A stretch of 64,000 nucleotides of DNA from Ifrita kowaldi (taxonomy: Eukaryota > Chordata > Aves > Passeriformes > Cinclosomatidae). Shown here in pieces: positions 41,585-52,795 of the stretch (positions within the stretch are counted from its first letter, which is position 1; each line of letters begins with the position of its first letter). The notes below the pieces were generated by a model. That model had not been told where the DNA came from, searched no databases, and was given only the letters and a program-made list of their open reading frames with translations. The position numbers and the translations under genes are program-made. The DNA lies in NCBI GenBank assembly GCA_013398055.1, contig VZRS01010750.1, positions 496,001 through 560,000 on the forward strand, read 5' to 3'.

Positions 41585-41598
41585 GCTCCACCTAGTGC
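41585..41598 (-). promoter_or_regulatory. CTCF-like binding motif
   Basis: The minus strand reads GCACTAGGTGGAGC, followed by TGCAG. The CTCF consensus in this variant is close to CCACTAGGTGGCGC, so 12 of 14 positions agree, including the central CTAGGTGG. CTCF is the zinc-finger insulator and loop-anchoring protein. The motif lies in the middle of the only CpG island of the window. It could mark an insulator or promoter-proximal loop anchor. Two mismatches at positions that normally matter keep this tentative. Confidence 0.4.
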
Positions 41599-41740
41599 GG
41601 GGCCCGGGGCCCGAGCGCCGGCCCTGCCTGCCCAGCGCCTGCCCGCGGCACGGACCCTGCGCGGGCTGCGCCGCCTCGTCTGCCCTCAAACCCCAAAAGG
41701 GCCCAGGCATCACCTCCCGGAGCCGGGGTGCCCCGTGAGG

Positions 41741-44027
41741 TGCTCCCAGATGAGCTGCAGTATCACAAATCTTCTTGCTCGGCCCCTTACTGTAAAATTA
41801 CCAAGTTTTGCTGCAATTGTGACTCCTTTTGTAGGCATAGAAAGCATGGAGAGATAATTCCAAATTCTTTGACATTAGCTTTCTTCAAGACACCTGGACA
41901 TACAGGTCTCAAAAGTCATGGCATTAGGTAATGTTTCTTCCCAGAACTCGAATTTTGTGTCTGTTTTTACCTGCCATACAGATAAGCAGGTCCACCATTC
42001 AGAATGCTCTTGTTCTGTTGTGTGTGCCTATGCACACTTCTTGTGGATCCAGGTTTTCCCCATTCCCCTCAGTATCAACCAACCTTCCAAATCCAAAGTT
42101 TCTGCTTCACTGACTGCAAGCTGAGTTTGACTAAAGGACCTGGCAGTTCTCTGAGTAAACTCCTCAGACATATTAATTTTTACTTCCATGTTTAAAGTCT
42201 GGTGATAGACGCACAGTCTAGAGGCTGCTTCATTTCTCTATCTGCTTCAGAGAGTGAAGTTCTTCTCACCTAACAGCAAAACGTGATCCCGAGCTCATCC
42301 CTGCCCATCTCTGCAGTTCCCCACCAGAGTTCCTGCAATTCGGGCAAGGAGGGAAGACCCACCTGTTTAAAGCTCCTGCTGATCAGCTGCTACTCTTACC
42401 AGGGAGTACCTGATCTGTGACTTTTATAGTGCATTTGGGTCTTTCTGAAATGCGTAGCAGCATGAGTTACATCGCTCAGGGTACCACAGGCCTCAAGTCA
42501 AATGAAATCATCACTCCAAAAGGAACTTCATAGTTTACTCAATTCAAAGACTCTGTTAAGAGAAATTATAACCTGCAGAGCACTGCAATATGTTTATTTG
42601 CAAAGTCAGTTGCCTACATTGTTGCATAGTAAAAATGCAGGTCGAAATAGCCGGGTAGAGATAAAGCATGTAAAGCACAGACGAAACCTACCTTTACCAT
42701 GTGGTTATATAGTTGTTAGATCAGAACTGTGTCTCTGGAACTAAAAGAGCCTGCATCCTGTTAAAATTCCCACATCCCCATGGCAAATTTTATTTCCTTT
42801 TGAATTCAGTTGTAAAAATTGGAAGCAAGGAAATTCACAGGCCGAAACACTGTCTAGATAACATTAAGGGGCATGTTGCTTCCAAAGCCTTGCATGGGTT
42901 TTAGCCACATGTCTCCCACTGATTTTAATGGGATTTGCATGGCTAAAATCCTGTGCAATGCTTTGAAAATGTATCCCTAAGGGTCTGTCATGAATTCATA
43001 AAGCCCCAGAATTTCTGAGTTAAAACCAAAATACAGTGTTGGCTGATTTTAAAGGGTTGTTACCACTCTCCTAATTAAAATACAGCTTAGTTTGGTAAAA
43101 GGTCTATTCTGCTTTGCATAGAATGTATATGTGTTTAATATAATTCTAGTGTGTGTATAATTTATATGGTTGTGTTATTTACACTACAAAAGAGTTGTGT
43201 TATATGCAACTTCTAATTTTCATAACACTTTCATTATACATTGGGTAGTAAGCCCCAAACAATGAATAAAATTGCTACTGTTCTTTCAGTGAGCTCATAA
43301 ATGTCACTGAAGAAATTGCTGTCATGTTAAGGGTGAGTTGGTTTTGTGGTACACTTACACTGCTTATTGACAGAACAGTTTGTTCTCATATAAGATTACA
43401 ACATTTTCTTTAAAATGTTTTACATGGTATTGTATCATTAAGGATCAAGAAAACTAGGAGCACAAATCAATACCTCACAAAATGTTTGGTTTCTGATGAA
43501 TGCACAAAATTAAGGAAAGTCAATGGGAAGGCTGTTCCTCCTTCATTCCTGTGCCTCACAGGAAGGATCTCAGGTCAACACCGTCATTATATTAAGTGGT
43601 CCATGAACAGCCAGTGTGTCAGGTCAGCAAAAGCAAACTGGTACTACAGACTGTAAGCCAGTTTAAGGCTTTGCATTACCATGCCCACCAAATTTGCAGG
43701 TTTACCTATCTTCATTTTCAAAACTCCTAATCTGTTCCTTCATCCCTCTTTGTTTTCACCCACTCTCATTAGAGTTGGATAACGTTATATTTGATAATCA
43801 TCAGATAGAAAGAACACCCTAGTCCCATATATCTATCAAGGCATTTTAACACATTCTGACTTGTCATATTAGATATTCAATAGGTGGGTACTGAACATAC
43901 GTGAACAAATCTGATTTTTCATGTAGTAAGCAAACAAACACACCTCAAATACTTGCCAACAAAATGAATAAGAAATTTCAACCCAGCTTTGCAATTTTGC
44001 CTATTTTCTGTGTCAAGATTAAAAAAT
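41741..44027. other. Gene-free sequence downstream of CpG island
   Basis: CpG content drops at once after the island and the sequence becomes AT-rich again. No exon with convincing splice sites is visible. A palindromic repeat at 42862-42982 is listed separately. The rest is unique sequence with short open frames only. Confidence 0.6.
42862..42982. repeat. Ancient palindromic repeat (foldback, about 120 bp)
   Basis: The segment is an imperfect inverted repeat centred at about 42923. The arms contain the perfect 9-bp pair ttttagcca (42899-42907) and tggctaaaa (42940-42948), and inside it ccca (42915-42918) with tggg (42929-42932) around the same centre. Over the inner 43 bases of each arm about 31 positions are complementary with one single-base gap, and most differences are transitions. 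Similarity continues outward to the aagggg and ccctaa words at the ends. The words cccactgattttaatggg and ctttgaaaat match an old amniote repeat family that I recognise from reptile DNA but cannot name. The copy at 20629-20785 belongs to the same group. Confidence 0.6.
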
Positions 44028-44200
44028 CAGGGAAACACAGAGCAGGTACAGTTGGAAGGGAGCACAGTGGGTCATCAGGTCCAACCTCCCTGTTTAAGCA
44101 GGGTCATCCTAGAGCACATGGTACAGGATTGCATCCAGACAGTTCTTGTATATCTCCAGTGGAGGAAACTCCACAACTTCTCTGGGTAGAGAGGTGGTTT
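44028..44200 (-). mobile_element. CR1 LINE 3'-end fragment, about 170 bp
   Basis: The plus strand follows the reverse complement of a CR1 3' end. It has a degraded terminal block, then gttggaaggga, gtcatcaggtccaacctcc, ctgtttaagcagggtcatc, tagagcacatggtacaggat, a form of ttgtatatctcc, and finally actccacaacttctctggg. The order and spacing match CR1 subfamilies with the agcagggtcagctagagcaggttgctcaggat segment. The terminal octamer repeats are poorly preserved, so this is an older copy than the one at 31371. No coding sequence remains. Confidence 0.85.
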
Positions 44201-44527
44201 GGTTATTTTTGCTGATCACCAAAATCGCTAAAACCACCTTCACCCTTGCTACAACATCAAATAAGTCTTGGGAGCATTAGTTTTAAAAGCAGATTCTAGA
44301 AAGAATCAGCTTTCCAGGTTCTGAGTTAAGTAATAGTAAATCACAGCAAACGTGCTTGACATCATCAGCTGAACTAGCCCGATATGCAAAAGCAAACCAC
44401 CTCGCAGCAATCCAGTCCTTTTAAAATTTCTTATTTTGTATTTTCCTACCGAGAGGACTCTTAATATATGGAAGTTACCCTGCAGGATGAACAATCCCTG
44501 GCAGGTGTTCTTTAATGAGGACTGGTT
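44201..44527. other. Unique sequence between CR1 and hAT relics
   Basis: About 330 bases without a recognisable gene, RNA or repeat; AT-rich with short random frames only. Confidence 0.6.
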
Positions 44528-44535
44528 CCATAGCT
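44528..44535. repeat. hAT target site duplication, left copy
   Basis: ccatagct directly precedes the CAGTGG terminus of the element. It matches ccttagct after the other end at 7 of 8 positions. An 8-bp duplication is the hallmark of hAT transposition. Confidence 0.55.
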
Positions 44536-44813
44536 CAGTGGTCCACAAACTGTAGCCCATGGCTCTGTAGTGGCCCAAAAGCCTTGGATAATAAACAGAA
44601 AAATATACTAACTTACATTGTGCTCAAACATGCTATGCTGCTCTTTTCAATGGAGTTTTCCTAATTTGCCAGGAGGAAGTTTTCAGCAAAATGCAATTTG
44701 CACATTTGCTCTGGGCCTTGCTTTGAAAAATGCCCTGGTAGGTTCCTGAAAGGGCACGTGGCAGCTGAGGGTTAAAGGTGGTTCACTGGTCTAGAAAAGC
44801 CTTGGGGCCATTG
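44536..44813. mobile_element. Non-autonomous hAT-type DNA transposon relic (278 bp)
   Basis: The left end reads cagtggtccacaaact, close to the common hAT terminus CAGTGGTTCTCAAACT of the Charlie/MER type. The reverse complement of the right end reads caatggccccaaggct and agrees with the left end at 10 of 16 positions, with most differences being transitions, as expected for an old CpG-poor copy. The flanks form an 8-bp target duplication with one difference. There is no transposase reading frame in the 278 bp, so the element was non-autonomous and depended on a transposase from elsewhere. Age: old, judging by the decay of the termini. The exact family is not recognised. Confidence 0.65.
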
Positions 44814-44821
44814 CCTTAGCT
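44814..44821. repeat. hAT target site duplication, right copy
   Basis: ccttagct directly follows the terminal ccattg of the element; it differs from the left copy at a single position. Confidence 0.55.
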
Positions 44822-45249
44822 AATTCTGGGCAATGTATTTTCTCTGAAATCATCAATCCTTGCATTTTAACTCTAACACTCATTACCATTCTTTTCAAAT
44901 AGCATAAAAATTAAAGACAACAGTGCATGAACCCTGAAAGGCAATATCGCTTGGCCTCACATATGCATAAGATTTCTCCTCCTCTCCTTTTTTCTTTTCC
45001 TTTCTTCCTCCCCTCTAATCTCCCTCCTCGTTGATTGCTCTTTGATAAACAATAACATACAAGATGCAAAACTCACACGGGCAATCAAACACAGAAGAGT
45101 GAAACCGTACAAAAGGCAGTGTCTATGCACTGCTGTGAGTTGCCCCCTTCTTCACTTGTTTTATTCTTAATTTAGATCCCTGAGGAATTTTCCTGTTTGC
45201 CAGAGACACATTGCACCATTCTGATTGAACATGTTCTAATTCTTCCACG

Positions 45250-45298
45250 GGAAAAAAGATAGGGAAAAAAAAACAACAAAAAAACCAAAACAAAATCA
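45250..45298 (+). repeat. A-rich low-complexity tract
   Basis: Almost fifty bases dominated by A, with interspersed single C and G. A simple A-rich repeat without further structure. Confidence 0.7.
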
Positions 45299-48200
45299 CA
45301 ACCTCTTTGATTTCAAAAGAAAATTGTAATCTGTGTTGTCATCTCTGAGTCTGTCAGCAAGGCTGGAAGAATATGTTCTGGTCAAATATTTGGGTGTGTG
45401 CTTTCCACTCTGGAGATGAGGACCTAAGCTCCTGACATATGTTGGATGGTGGCCAAGTTTAGGGCCCTAATAATTTAAAACAGTCACCACCTGCTTCAGA
45501 GAGGGAGGGGGGGGGAAAGACACTTCCTTCTTGCTGATGACTAGTTTAGGATGAGCAAAATCTTTTACTGCATCAAATTGAAATGTAATAGGTGCAAGGC
45601 TGAGAATTGAAATCTTGCACTAAGCTCTTCATTACCTGCAGGCTTCTATGTTTGGGTTTTATCCTGTCAAAAACATAGCCGTACAATGCTTTTTCAGATC
45701 TCTGAGTTAGCTACTTTGCCCCATAAGTCTTGTCACTTAAGAAATGTAAAGCCTGCCATTTTCAGCCTTTTGATGTGATCTCAGCAGAATGTGTGTGTAT
45801 ATACACATCCATTATTAGATATGTACACTTGCCAAGTATAAATATCTGTATGGCTATTCTGGAAGTTCTTACAGCTATAATATCCATTCAACTTCTACAA
45901 CAGTATTTTAGAATAAAGACTGTCCCAGATCAATCTGTATTCACTTCAGACCCAAGATTTTAAACAGGGTGTCATCCATCTTTAGGAACAATTAATAACT
46001 TTTATCAGACCATCACTTGCAAAGAAGAAAAGTGCCTTTGCAGATACACGAAATGGGAGGTGAGTAGACATCCTCAGAGAGTAGCACTGCCCCTTCAGTG
46101 GCTTTGCCAGCCAACAAGCTTCCCCCAATACTGTTTTACTGTAAATGCAGCACATCTCCCATGATTCCACCAGGACCAGCAGATTGTTTTTCATTCTCCA
46201 AATGAAACAAGTTTTTGGTTGCCCATATCTTGAGTTTCCTTCAAAGGCCCCAGCTGGCCTAGAGCAACAAACAGATGGGAACATGGTTCAATGGTTCATT
46301 TCAGGCCACCAGTAGGTCACAGGAGATGGGCTGAGGAGCAGCATGTTGTCTGGGATGAGCTGGCTTCAGGTGCTTGGGAAAATATGAAAGTAAAGCTAGT
46401 TTTGTGGGCAAAAGTGAGGAGGATTTACTGCAGCAGCCGCAAGGGTGGGGGTGAATCTCAGCAGTGGGACACAGACCCATCCCACAGGGCCATTCCGGGA
46501 TGACTGAGGGTGGCCCCAAGGGGTCAGGCTGCAGTGCCCTGCCTGGGCTAGGAGGGCTCAGTTGCAGGTGTGGCTGTGGGACCAAGCCCTCCAGGGCAGG
46601 AGATGCATGCATGGCTTTTAATTAGAGGTTTCTTTCTAGATTCATTAAGGCATTGCCTGAGGACTGCCCTCACATGGTCTGCTTTACTGGAACAGGATAA
46701 AATCCACTACAGGAGATGGTATCTCTTCTGTGCTACTCCAAGCAGTCAGAAATTCAGGCTTCTTTCTATTAACCCAAGGGATTCCTGCTCGCCACCCCCT
46801 GCACCTCCCCAGGAAATGGGAGTATGGCTGTCACCCCACCTTCGAGCAACAGCTCTGGCTTGGGTACTTTTTATCCTTCTAAAAATACAGTATGTCCTGC
46901 CATAATGACTCTTTAAGCAAAAATGGAGTTCTGATGGAAAAAAAATAAAGAAATCTTATGTGATTTATGTAATTTTTTCTCTGTTAAAAGAGATGTTCAA
47001 AGCTGTGGGATGTGCTTCTTTTACATACTCAAAGTAATTTATTGGGCAAAAGGAAGAAAAAAAGACCTTGTTTTTTTTCCACTACACAGAATCTAGCAGG
47101 CATGCCTCAGAGCAGTCCAAAAGAAATGGTAATAGAAGAGTATATTGTGGCTCCACGTTTTTGAGGGCTTTCATGAATTGTGAGAATGATTGTCCGTGCA
47201 TGTAGATTCAAAGATGGGCTTTTTTTTCCTTATCTGCTCCTTGAACAGCACAGTCCATATTTGACAAGTTCGAAGCATTAGAGAATAAATTCACAGAGAT
47301 GAAAATAGAATTTCCAAAAAAGTTTTCCTTAGACTTCAAAGCAGATAAAAAGAATTCAAGGAAGTTTGATCTTTATTTTATAAGTATGTACAAGAGAAAG
47401 AGAGAACGATGGCAACAGTCAAAGAAAAGCCTAGTTTAATATTTCTCTTGTGGGCATACATAATGAGAAGTGGAACACCACAATTCCTCAGTGTTCATAG
47501 GGTAGCAATTCACTGCCATAAAATTATATCGGGCTTCTTAGAAAATTCCTTCACTTCTCTGTGCTTGTCTGAAGTATGACATCTTGCTCTTGAGGCTTAC
47601 AGATGTTGTGCTGGATGGATTATTCCTAGAAAAATTAAAACCTAACAGAGATGTAATCTTTTTTTAAATTCCCCACCTGAAAGGCAGTACATTTTCTCTA
47701 GAAAAACTAAAGGAGAAATTAATTTTTAAAGCACAATCTTGTAAAGGCTTCTAGTTTATAGAAAATCAGACAAAAAAGAATGGGTGAATAGTATTCTTAT
47801 TTGAGCAAAAGAGCAGTGCAACGCTCCAGCATTTGCAAAGAAACTGATCTAAGTGAATGTTTACAAAATGACAAACAATACACAAAGAGATAAGGCTGCA
47901 AAGAAAAAATCAGAATTAAGCAGAATGCTCTTTTCCTGAGGTTTTATTTTAAAAACTGTATTTTATTCATAGGTCAGTGTCTGGTCAGGCTAATTATACA
48001 CATACCAGGAAACTAAATAATACCTGGGCCTTTTTCTAGCTGTGGTGTTTCATCAGCTGTACAATTAAATTGTCCCCAGCAGAACTTTGGCCCAGACCAA
48101 TAAGAACTCTTTCAAACAGGTTCTGGGCATGTTTGAGGAGCTATTGTGGCCAGGAACCATTTCTGGATATATTTTTGGATATAATCACCCTGTGCAGAAG

Positions 48201-51200
48201 AGAATTTATTAGTACAAATGCAACCTGTTTTGTGCTGGCTTGCTCTAATACCAAGGAACAGTGCTGGTTACATATCATTTGCTTGTATGAACATGACGAC
48301 TTGACCTGTATCATGTCATAACAGAAACCTGATAAACAAACCTCAGTGACTATAGCTGTGAGAATGTGTGATGGGTTTATACTGTACATATAAGAAAGGT
48401 GCACACTCGTGCATGGGGTCAGTAGCTGTAGTGTGAGCTAGGTGGAACACTGAGCCCAAGAGTACAGTTGAAAATATGAATGTTACATAACAACAAGGAC
48501 CTGTCTTCCTGGGCTTAACTGACTGATTTTTGTTCTCATTTCTATAAGTGCAGAGATACACTCATCTGATCAGCACCAGAACAAGATTTTCCTCAATGTC
48601 TTCCTAGCACAGAGTAGGTTTGTCTTTTCAGAGGCTCATGGAAGTACCGAAATTTGACATGAGCTACTTTTGGATTTTTAAAACCTCATGCAAATCTGAT
48701 TATTGGGAAAAAGACCCAGATAATAAAAATGCATCAGCTGTATCATACTGTGGACTGCTGCAAAGATCACAGGACTAGCACTAGACAAGCCAGCTCTGAA
48801 CTAGACCACATTGGTGCAGCACATACCACAGGACACAAGAAACTGGAGTCAATGCCAGCTCAGGACTATCCAGCAATTTTGGTCCACCTTAGTGACCAGT
48901 AGGTGATCCAGAGAGTGCTGGAGAGTGTGCCAGCGCAAACTTGGGGAGCACAGGGGCAGGTAATACTTGCTGTATGAGAGCTCAGTTCAGAAAGCACCTG
49001 AAGTAAATGTTACTAAGGTTATTTATCCCATGAGAGTCATCCAACTAACAAAGTATTTGAGGACTGAGACAAAATTTTGATAGTTAATTAAATGTCTAGT
49101 TAATGGCTCTGTTGATTATACTACTTATCAAAATGCAAACATGTTTATGCTTTTTAAAGTATAATATTTTTCATGAAAATACACAACTGAGGAAAAATTA
49201 AGAATGTCTACAGTAAGTTCCAGGCTTCTCTCATAGTTGCAGCAAGCCCCTCACATCTTTTGTTGGTAGAAAGGACTCTGGGGTTTGGATGTTATGAACG
49301 GCTATGTCTGATGCAGATATTTTGCTGATAGTTATGTTACCCAACTTGCACGAACGACCGAGGCTTTTATTAGGCATATTGGAAGTGAGTGTTTTGAGCT
49401 GTGATGATTTTTTAAGGCATGATGAAGGGTCCCATCTACCCTAATCAACTTTGCATAGCCGGGGCTCAACTTCCAGTGTTGTCTTTCATCAGTGCAAGTG
49501 TCAGTCACTGGCCAACGCGTTGCCCACAGCCCTCTGCCCTCATTTCTTCATGGCGGGATGCATGTTGTTCTTTCAGGACAATTTCTTTTCGCCTGCTTTC
49601 CCAGCTTGCTTGGCCATGACAGGTCTGCCCCGGTTATGGCATTCAGCATATGGCTGGGCTTGGCTCCACCCTATCTTTTAATAATTCCATCTCACTGACC
49701 ATCCCCCTTGCATTGCTTTCACCGAGGGCATTTCAGATTTCAGCCCCAAACTATTGGTTCTGACTAGCTTACCCATGTTAAATCTGACAATATTAGCATT
49801 CATTTTCCGCTCAGTGATAGCCCCTGAAGTGACCTTAGTAGGTTATGTCTCATTTCATATATTTTCCTCCTATGGTAAACTGATACAGTGTTGATACAGC
49901 TACAGCTATTAAGTCGCAGCTTGAATTCAGATAAATGCATTTGGAAACATGGTTTTAGAATATCATAGGCATTCATAGCCATTAATTCTCTCTCCTTTTC
50001 TTCACATTTCTGTATTGAAAATACACAAAAATATTTTTTAAATCTACTTCAAATTTTCCAGAAAATGCAGATATGGAAAAAACAAATACAGGCAGGTATG
50101 TACAAAATGGACTGCAGCTATTCTGAAGGATTGGTGCAAATTCACAATCCAAGTTAAAAAACCAAGCTAGGTGAATATTTGCAAGAATTTTTTTTTTTTT
50201 AATAAAAAGTCTGCAATTTTTTAAGCTGTTGAAAGGCGGAGATGGAGAGCTGCTAACTTATTTTCATCTGTGAGAAAGGAGACCACTTTAAAAAATGAAA
50301 GCTATTCAGAAATCTTTTATGATTACAACAACTGCAAATACGTTAGTTGCATGATAATGTTTTAAATTACTATTTGTACATATTTTCGGTTGCATGGTTA
50401 ATACAAATTGCACTTTTTTACCTAAGTCTGTTTGTTCACACATGTAGGATCACATGGGATTGTCCCTGTATAATCTGAGCCTCATGTTGAGGCTAAGAAC
50501 TTTCCTATTGCACCATTTTGGAAAAATTGCCTACAGCCATGATTTGGCCTACTTAGTCATATACATCCATATAGTTTTAATTACCTCTGTACATGCTATT
50601 TCCCGTAAGGCTCTGGCCTCACACAGCACAGAGGATAAATAGCAATTACCATGCCACTGCCTGTTCACTGTTTCTTTAGTCTGGTCAATGCTTTGTGTCC
50701 TTTGAAACAAGAAAACAAGAAAAGGCCTCTTTCCTTCTGAGCTTTGCCAGGGTACCAATCACTTTAATATCAAGCAAAGTGATAAAGCTGAAAAGGTAAC
50801 CACATGATCCCTCTTGGGTGCAGAGGGATGGAGATGATCTTACTCCTGTGTGCAGGCAGGATGGTCTTGCACAGGTGGATTAAGCAGCATCCCTCAATTT
50901 AGGGTGCACTCTTTGTTCAGTTACAATTTCATTTTGTCTGAGTTTATACACATGATACAGCAATACCCAGCTCCTGCCCACGGCTGGTCCATAGGACAGA
51001 GCTGCCAACCCCTTGGTTTCCCATGAGGAGCAGGCTGAGGGTGAAGACTGTGGTCAGTCTCACAGTGGTACAAAGAAGGAAATCCACAGTCAGGAGCCTT
51101 CAGTGGGGTGACAAACGGCTCAGCTTGGTTCCCTCTCCTATTTGTTCTCTTCACTGGGCTCAGCAGCCTGCTATGGGTGATTGGAGACAAAAATTCTGCT

Positions 51201-51580
51201 TAGGGCTCTTTCCACCCTGCTCCCTGTGGCAGGACAGGGGAAAGAGGTGGGCTCTCATCCAGTCCCCATCTCCTCCATCCGGGGGAGAGACATCACTGCC
51301 AGAGTGGCTGGAGAGGGGTCACCCCATAACTGTAAAAATTCCTAACAGTAACCAAAAACCTCTTTCTCTCTGTTCTTAAAAATCACCACATTTCTGCTGA
51401 GAGAGGAGTTTTCTCTGAAACTTTTTTTAATAAAAGACTGCCTTTTAAGTCTTATGTCCTAAGTAACTTAAAAACATTTCTTTGTGCCAGAATTTGAAGT
51501 GTGGTATAGTCAAGTAAAACAACAAAATAAAATTATTTAATGAGTAGTATAAAGAACCTGAAATCAGTGCAGCTCTGCAC

Positions 51581-51622
51581 ATATATGTACACAGATATAT
51601 GTACACAGATATATGTACACAG
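51581..51622 (+). repeat. 14-bp tandem repeat, three exact copies
   Basis: The unit atatatgtacacag is repeated exactly three times head to tail at 51581-51594, 51595-51608 and 51609-51622. The lack of any difference between copies suggests a recent expansion and possible length variation between individuals. It is not in a coding region. Confidence 0.9.
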
Positions 51623-52509
51623 GGCACCAAGAAGTATAGCTAAATGGCAAGATAGCCAAATTTTGTATAACTATGGATTTATAATTTACCTGTACAATAT
51701 TATAAGACCCTGTATATGAATGATATGCTTTTTATCTGGCACCATTTGACTGCATGTGTTTCTGTTCTGGTTTATTGCATATCAGCTAATCGCATAATTC
51801 GGCTGGATGCATACTAAATTGAAGTCCAAATGCTGTTCACCACAGTGTAATCCCTCTGGATAAATGAATAGTCAGTATACCCACTGGACTGCATTCCACC
51901 ATCACTACTTTGTAAACAGCTGTTAGCATGTGTTGTAAAATAGAAGACAAAATCTGTTATTGCTACATATAAAAACGTGGTTCCTTCATCAAAATCTTCA
52001 CTGCACTGGTTAAGAGGAATGTGCAAAACATTACAATGAGCTGAAAAAGCACTGAGATCCTAAACCCTTTCCATGGCAGGTGTTGCTTCAGGAGCACAGG
52101 CAGCAGGAGCACACAGTCGGGACAAGGCACAGGAAGCCCTGGAGGTCCCACCGGTGATTCCTGCAGACCAAACCATAGCTCTAATTAGGTCTTGACAGAC
52201 TACACAGACAGAATGTAGCACCTACAAGTCCTTTCCTGATTTGTGCATGTTTAGAAGATGAGACAAATCAAAGTAAAGCAAATCAAGTGAGAAGAATTTG
52301 TCTTTTCCATCTGTGCTGCCATGGAGCAGCCTCACCCCACCTGCCTCCCACCTGACAGCACACAATTTGTCCTTGCTCTGCAAAATAGCAAGCAGCAGCC
52401 AGCAGGTATGGGTTTTTGCAGAAGCTTTGTGAAGCAATGTTTCGTTTCTGACTTTTTGGCTAAGTGGGCAAAAGGGGGCAGGTAACACCTTAGGGCAGAG
52501 GTGAGAAGG

Positions 52510-52700
52510 TCGTGGCAGCCCAGAGGGCAGCCGCGGGCAGAGGGGAAATACTCACACGGAGACAAGCGTCCAAGCAGGGTCTGTACAGCTGGTGGGAGGG
52601 AGCCCCTGCCTGCTTCCCCTCCAGCCTTCGGAGTGTGGCGCTGGCCGAGAGGCCGCAGGTTCAGCGTTCCGTCTGCCATCCCTCCGGGGATGCCTCGCGG
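52510..52700. promoter_or_regulatory. Small CpG-enriched patch, possible minor promoter or exon
   Basis: About 14 CpGs in 190 bp by hand count, against almost none in the flanks. Both strands are open over much of it, as is common for GC-rich DNA. On the minus strand a GTGAGT word at 52550-52555 lies at the end of the patch, so a minus-strand first exon ending at 52556 is imaginable. The preceding bases (CCGT) fit the exon side of a splice donor poorly. The patch does not reach the length or density of a classical CpG island. An old GC-rich repeat is an alternative. Confidence 0.35.
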
Positions 52701-52747
52701 CAAAGCTGGCTGCATCAGCATCCTTAACAGCAGAGTGAAAGTCTAAG

Positions 52748-52795
52748 CAACTGATCGGAATGGTCTCCTTCTGGCCTGAAAGATTCCATGAAATC
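52748..52795 (+). mobile_element. Possible CR1 3'-end remnant, plus orientation
   Basis: The words gatcggaatggtctcctt and ctggcctgaaagattccatg resemble the last 50 bases of some CR1 subfamilies, where a gatgatctgaagg-type block and ccttccaacctgaa are followed by attctatg repeats. The similarity is short and degraded. If correct, this is the only plus-oriented CR1 in the window. Confidence 0.35.

Larger units (their letters stand above)
41421..41740. promoter_or_regulatory. Isolated CpG island, candidate promoter or first exon
   Basis: By hand count this 320-bp block has about 42 CpG dinucleotides and is strongly GC-rich in the middle, while the several kilobases on both sides are AT-rich with very few CpGs. 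It contains a GGC/CGG run at 41550-41564, GC-box-like words (gggcgg type) and a CTCF-like motif. Islands of this kind are kept unmethylated and usually mark promoters, alternative first exons, lncRNA starts or developmental regulatory elements. Both strands carry open frames (plus 41525-41857, 110 codons; minus 41438-41713, 91 codons), but these are rich in alanine, arginine, glycine and proline, as any GC-rich DNA gives, and match no family I know. No TATA box and no strong splice donor is visible; weak donor-like words are gtgagg near 41735 and ttaggtaatg near 41930 on the plus strand. Direction of transcription is therefore undecided. Confidence 0.75.
44822..52509. other. Gene-free AT-rich sequence
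   Basis: No exon or RNA gene is supported. An A-rich stretch at 45250-45298 and a nine-G run at 45507-45515 are low-complexity features. The segment 46290-46620 is moderately GC-rich but CpG-poor. The segment 49320-49700 is of mixed composition with a few CpGs and overlapping short frames on one strand, and may be a conserved element. A 14-bp tandem repeat is listed separately. Confidence 0.6.

Noticed and set aside
41525..41857. 110-codon frame in the CpG island, rich in alanine, glycine, proline and arginine
   Set aside because: Composition follows from the GC-rich DNA, the opposite strand is equally open, and no family is recognised. The island itself is kept as a regulatory feature.
46303..46320. 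CTCF-like word ccaccagtaggtca
   Set aside because: Several core positions differ from the consensus and there is no CpG-rich or otherwise regulatory context.
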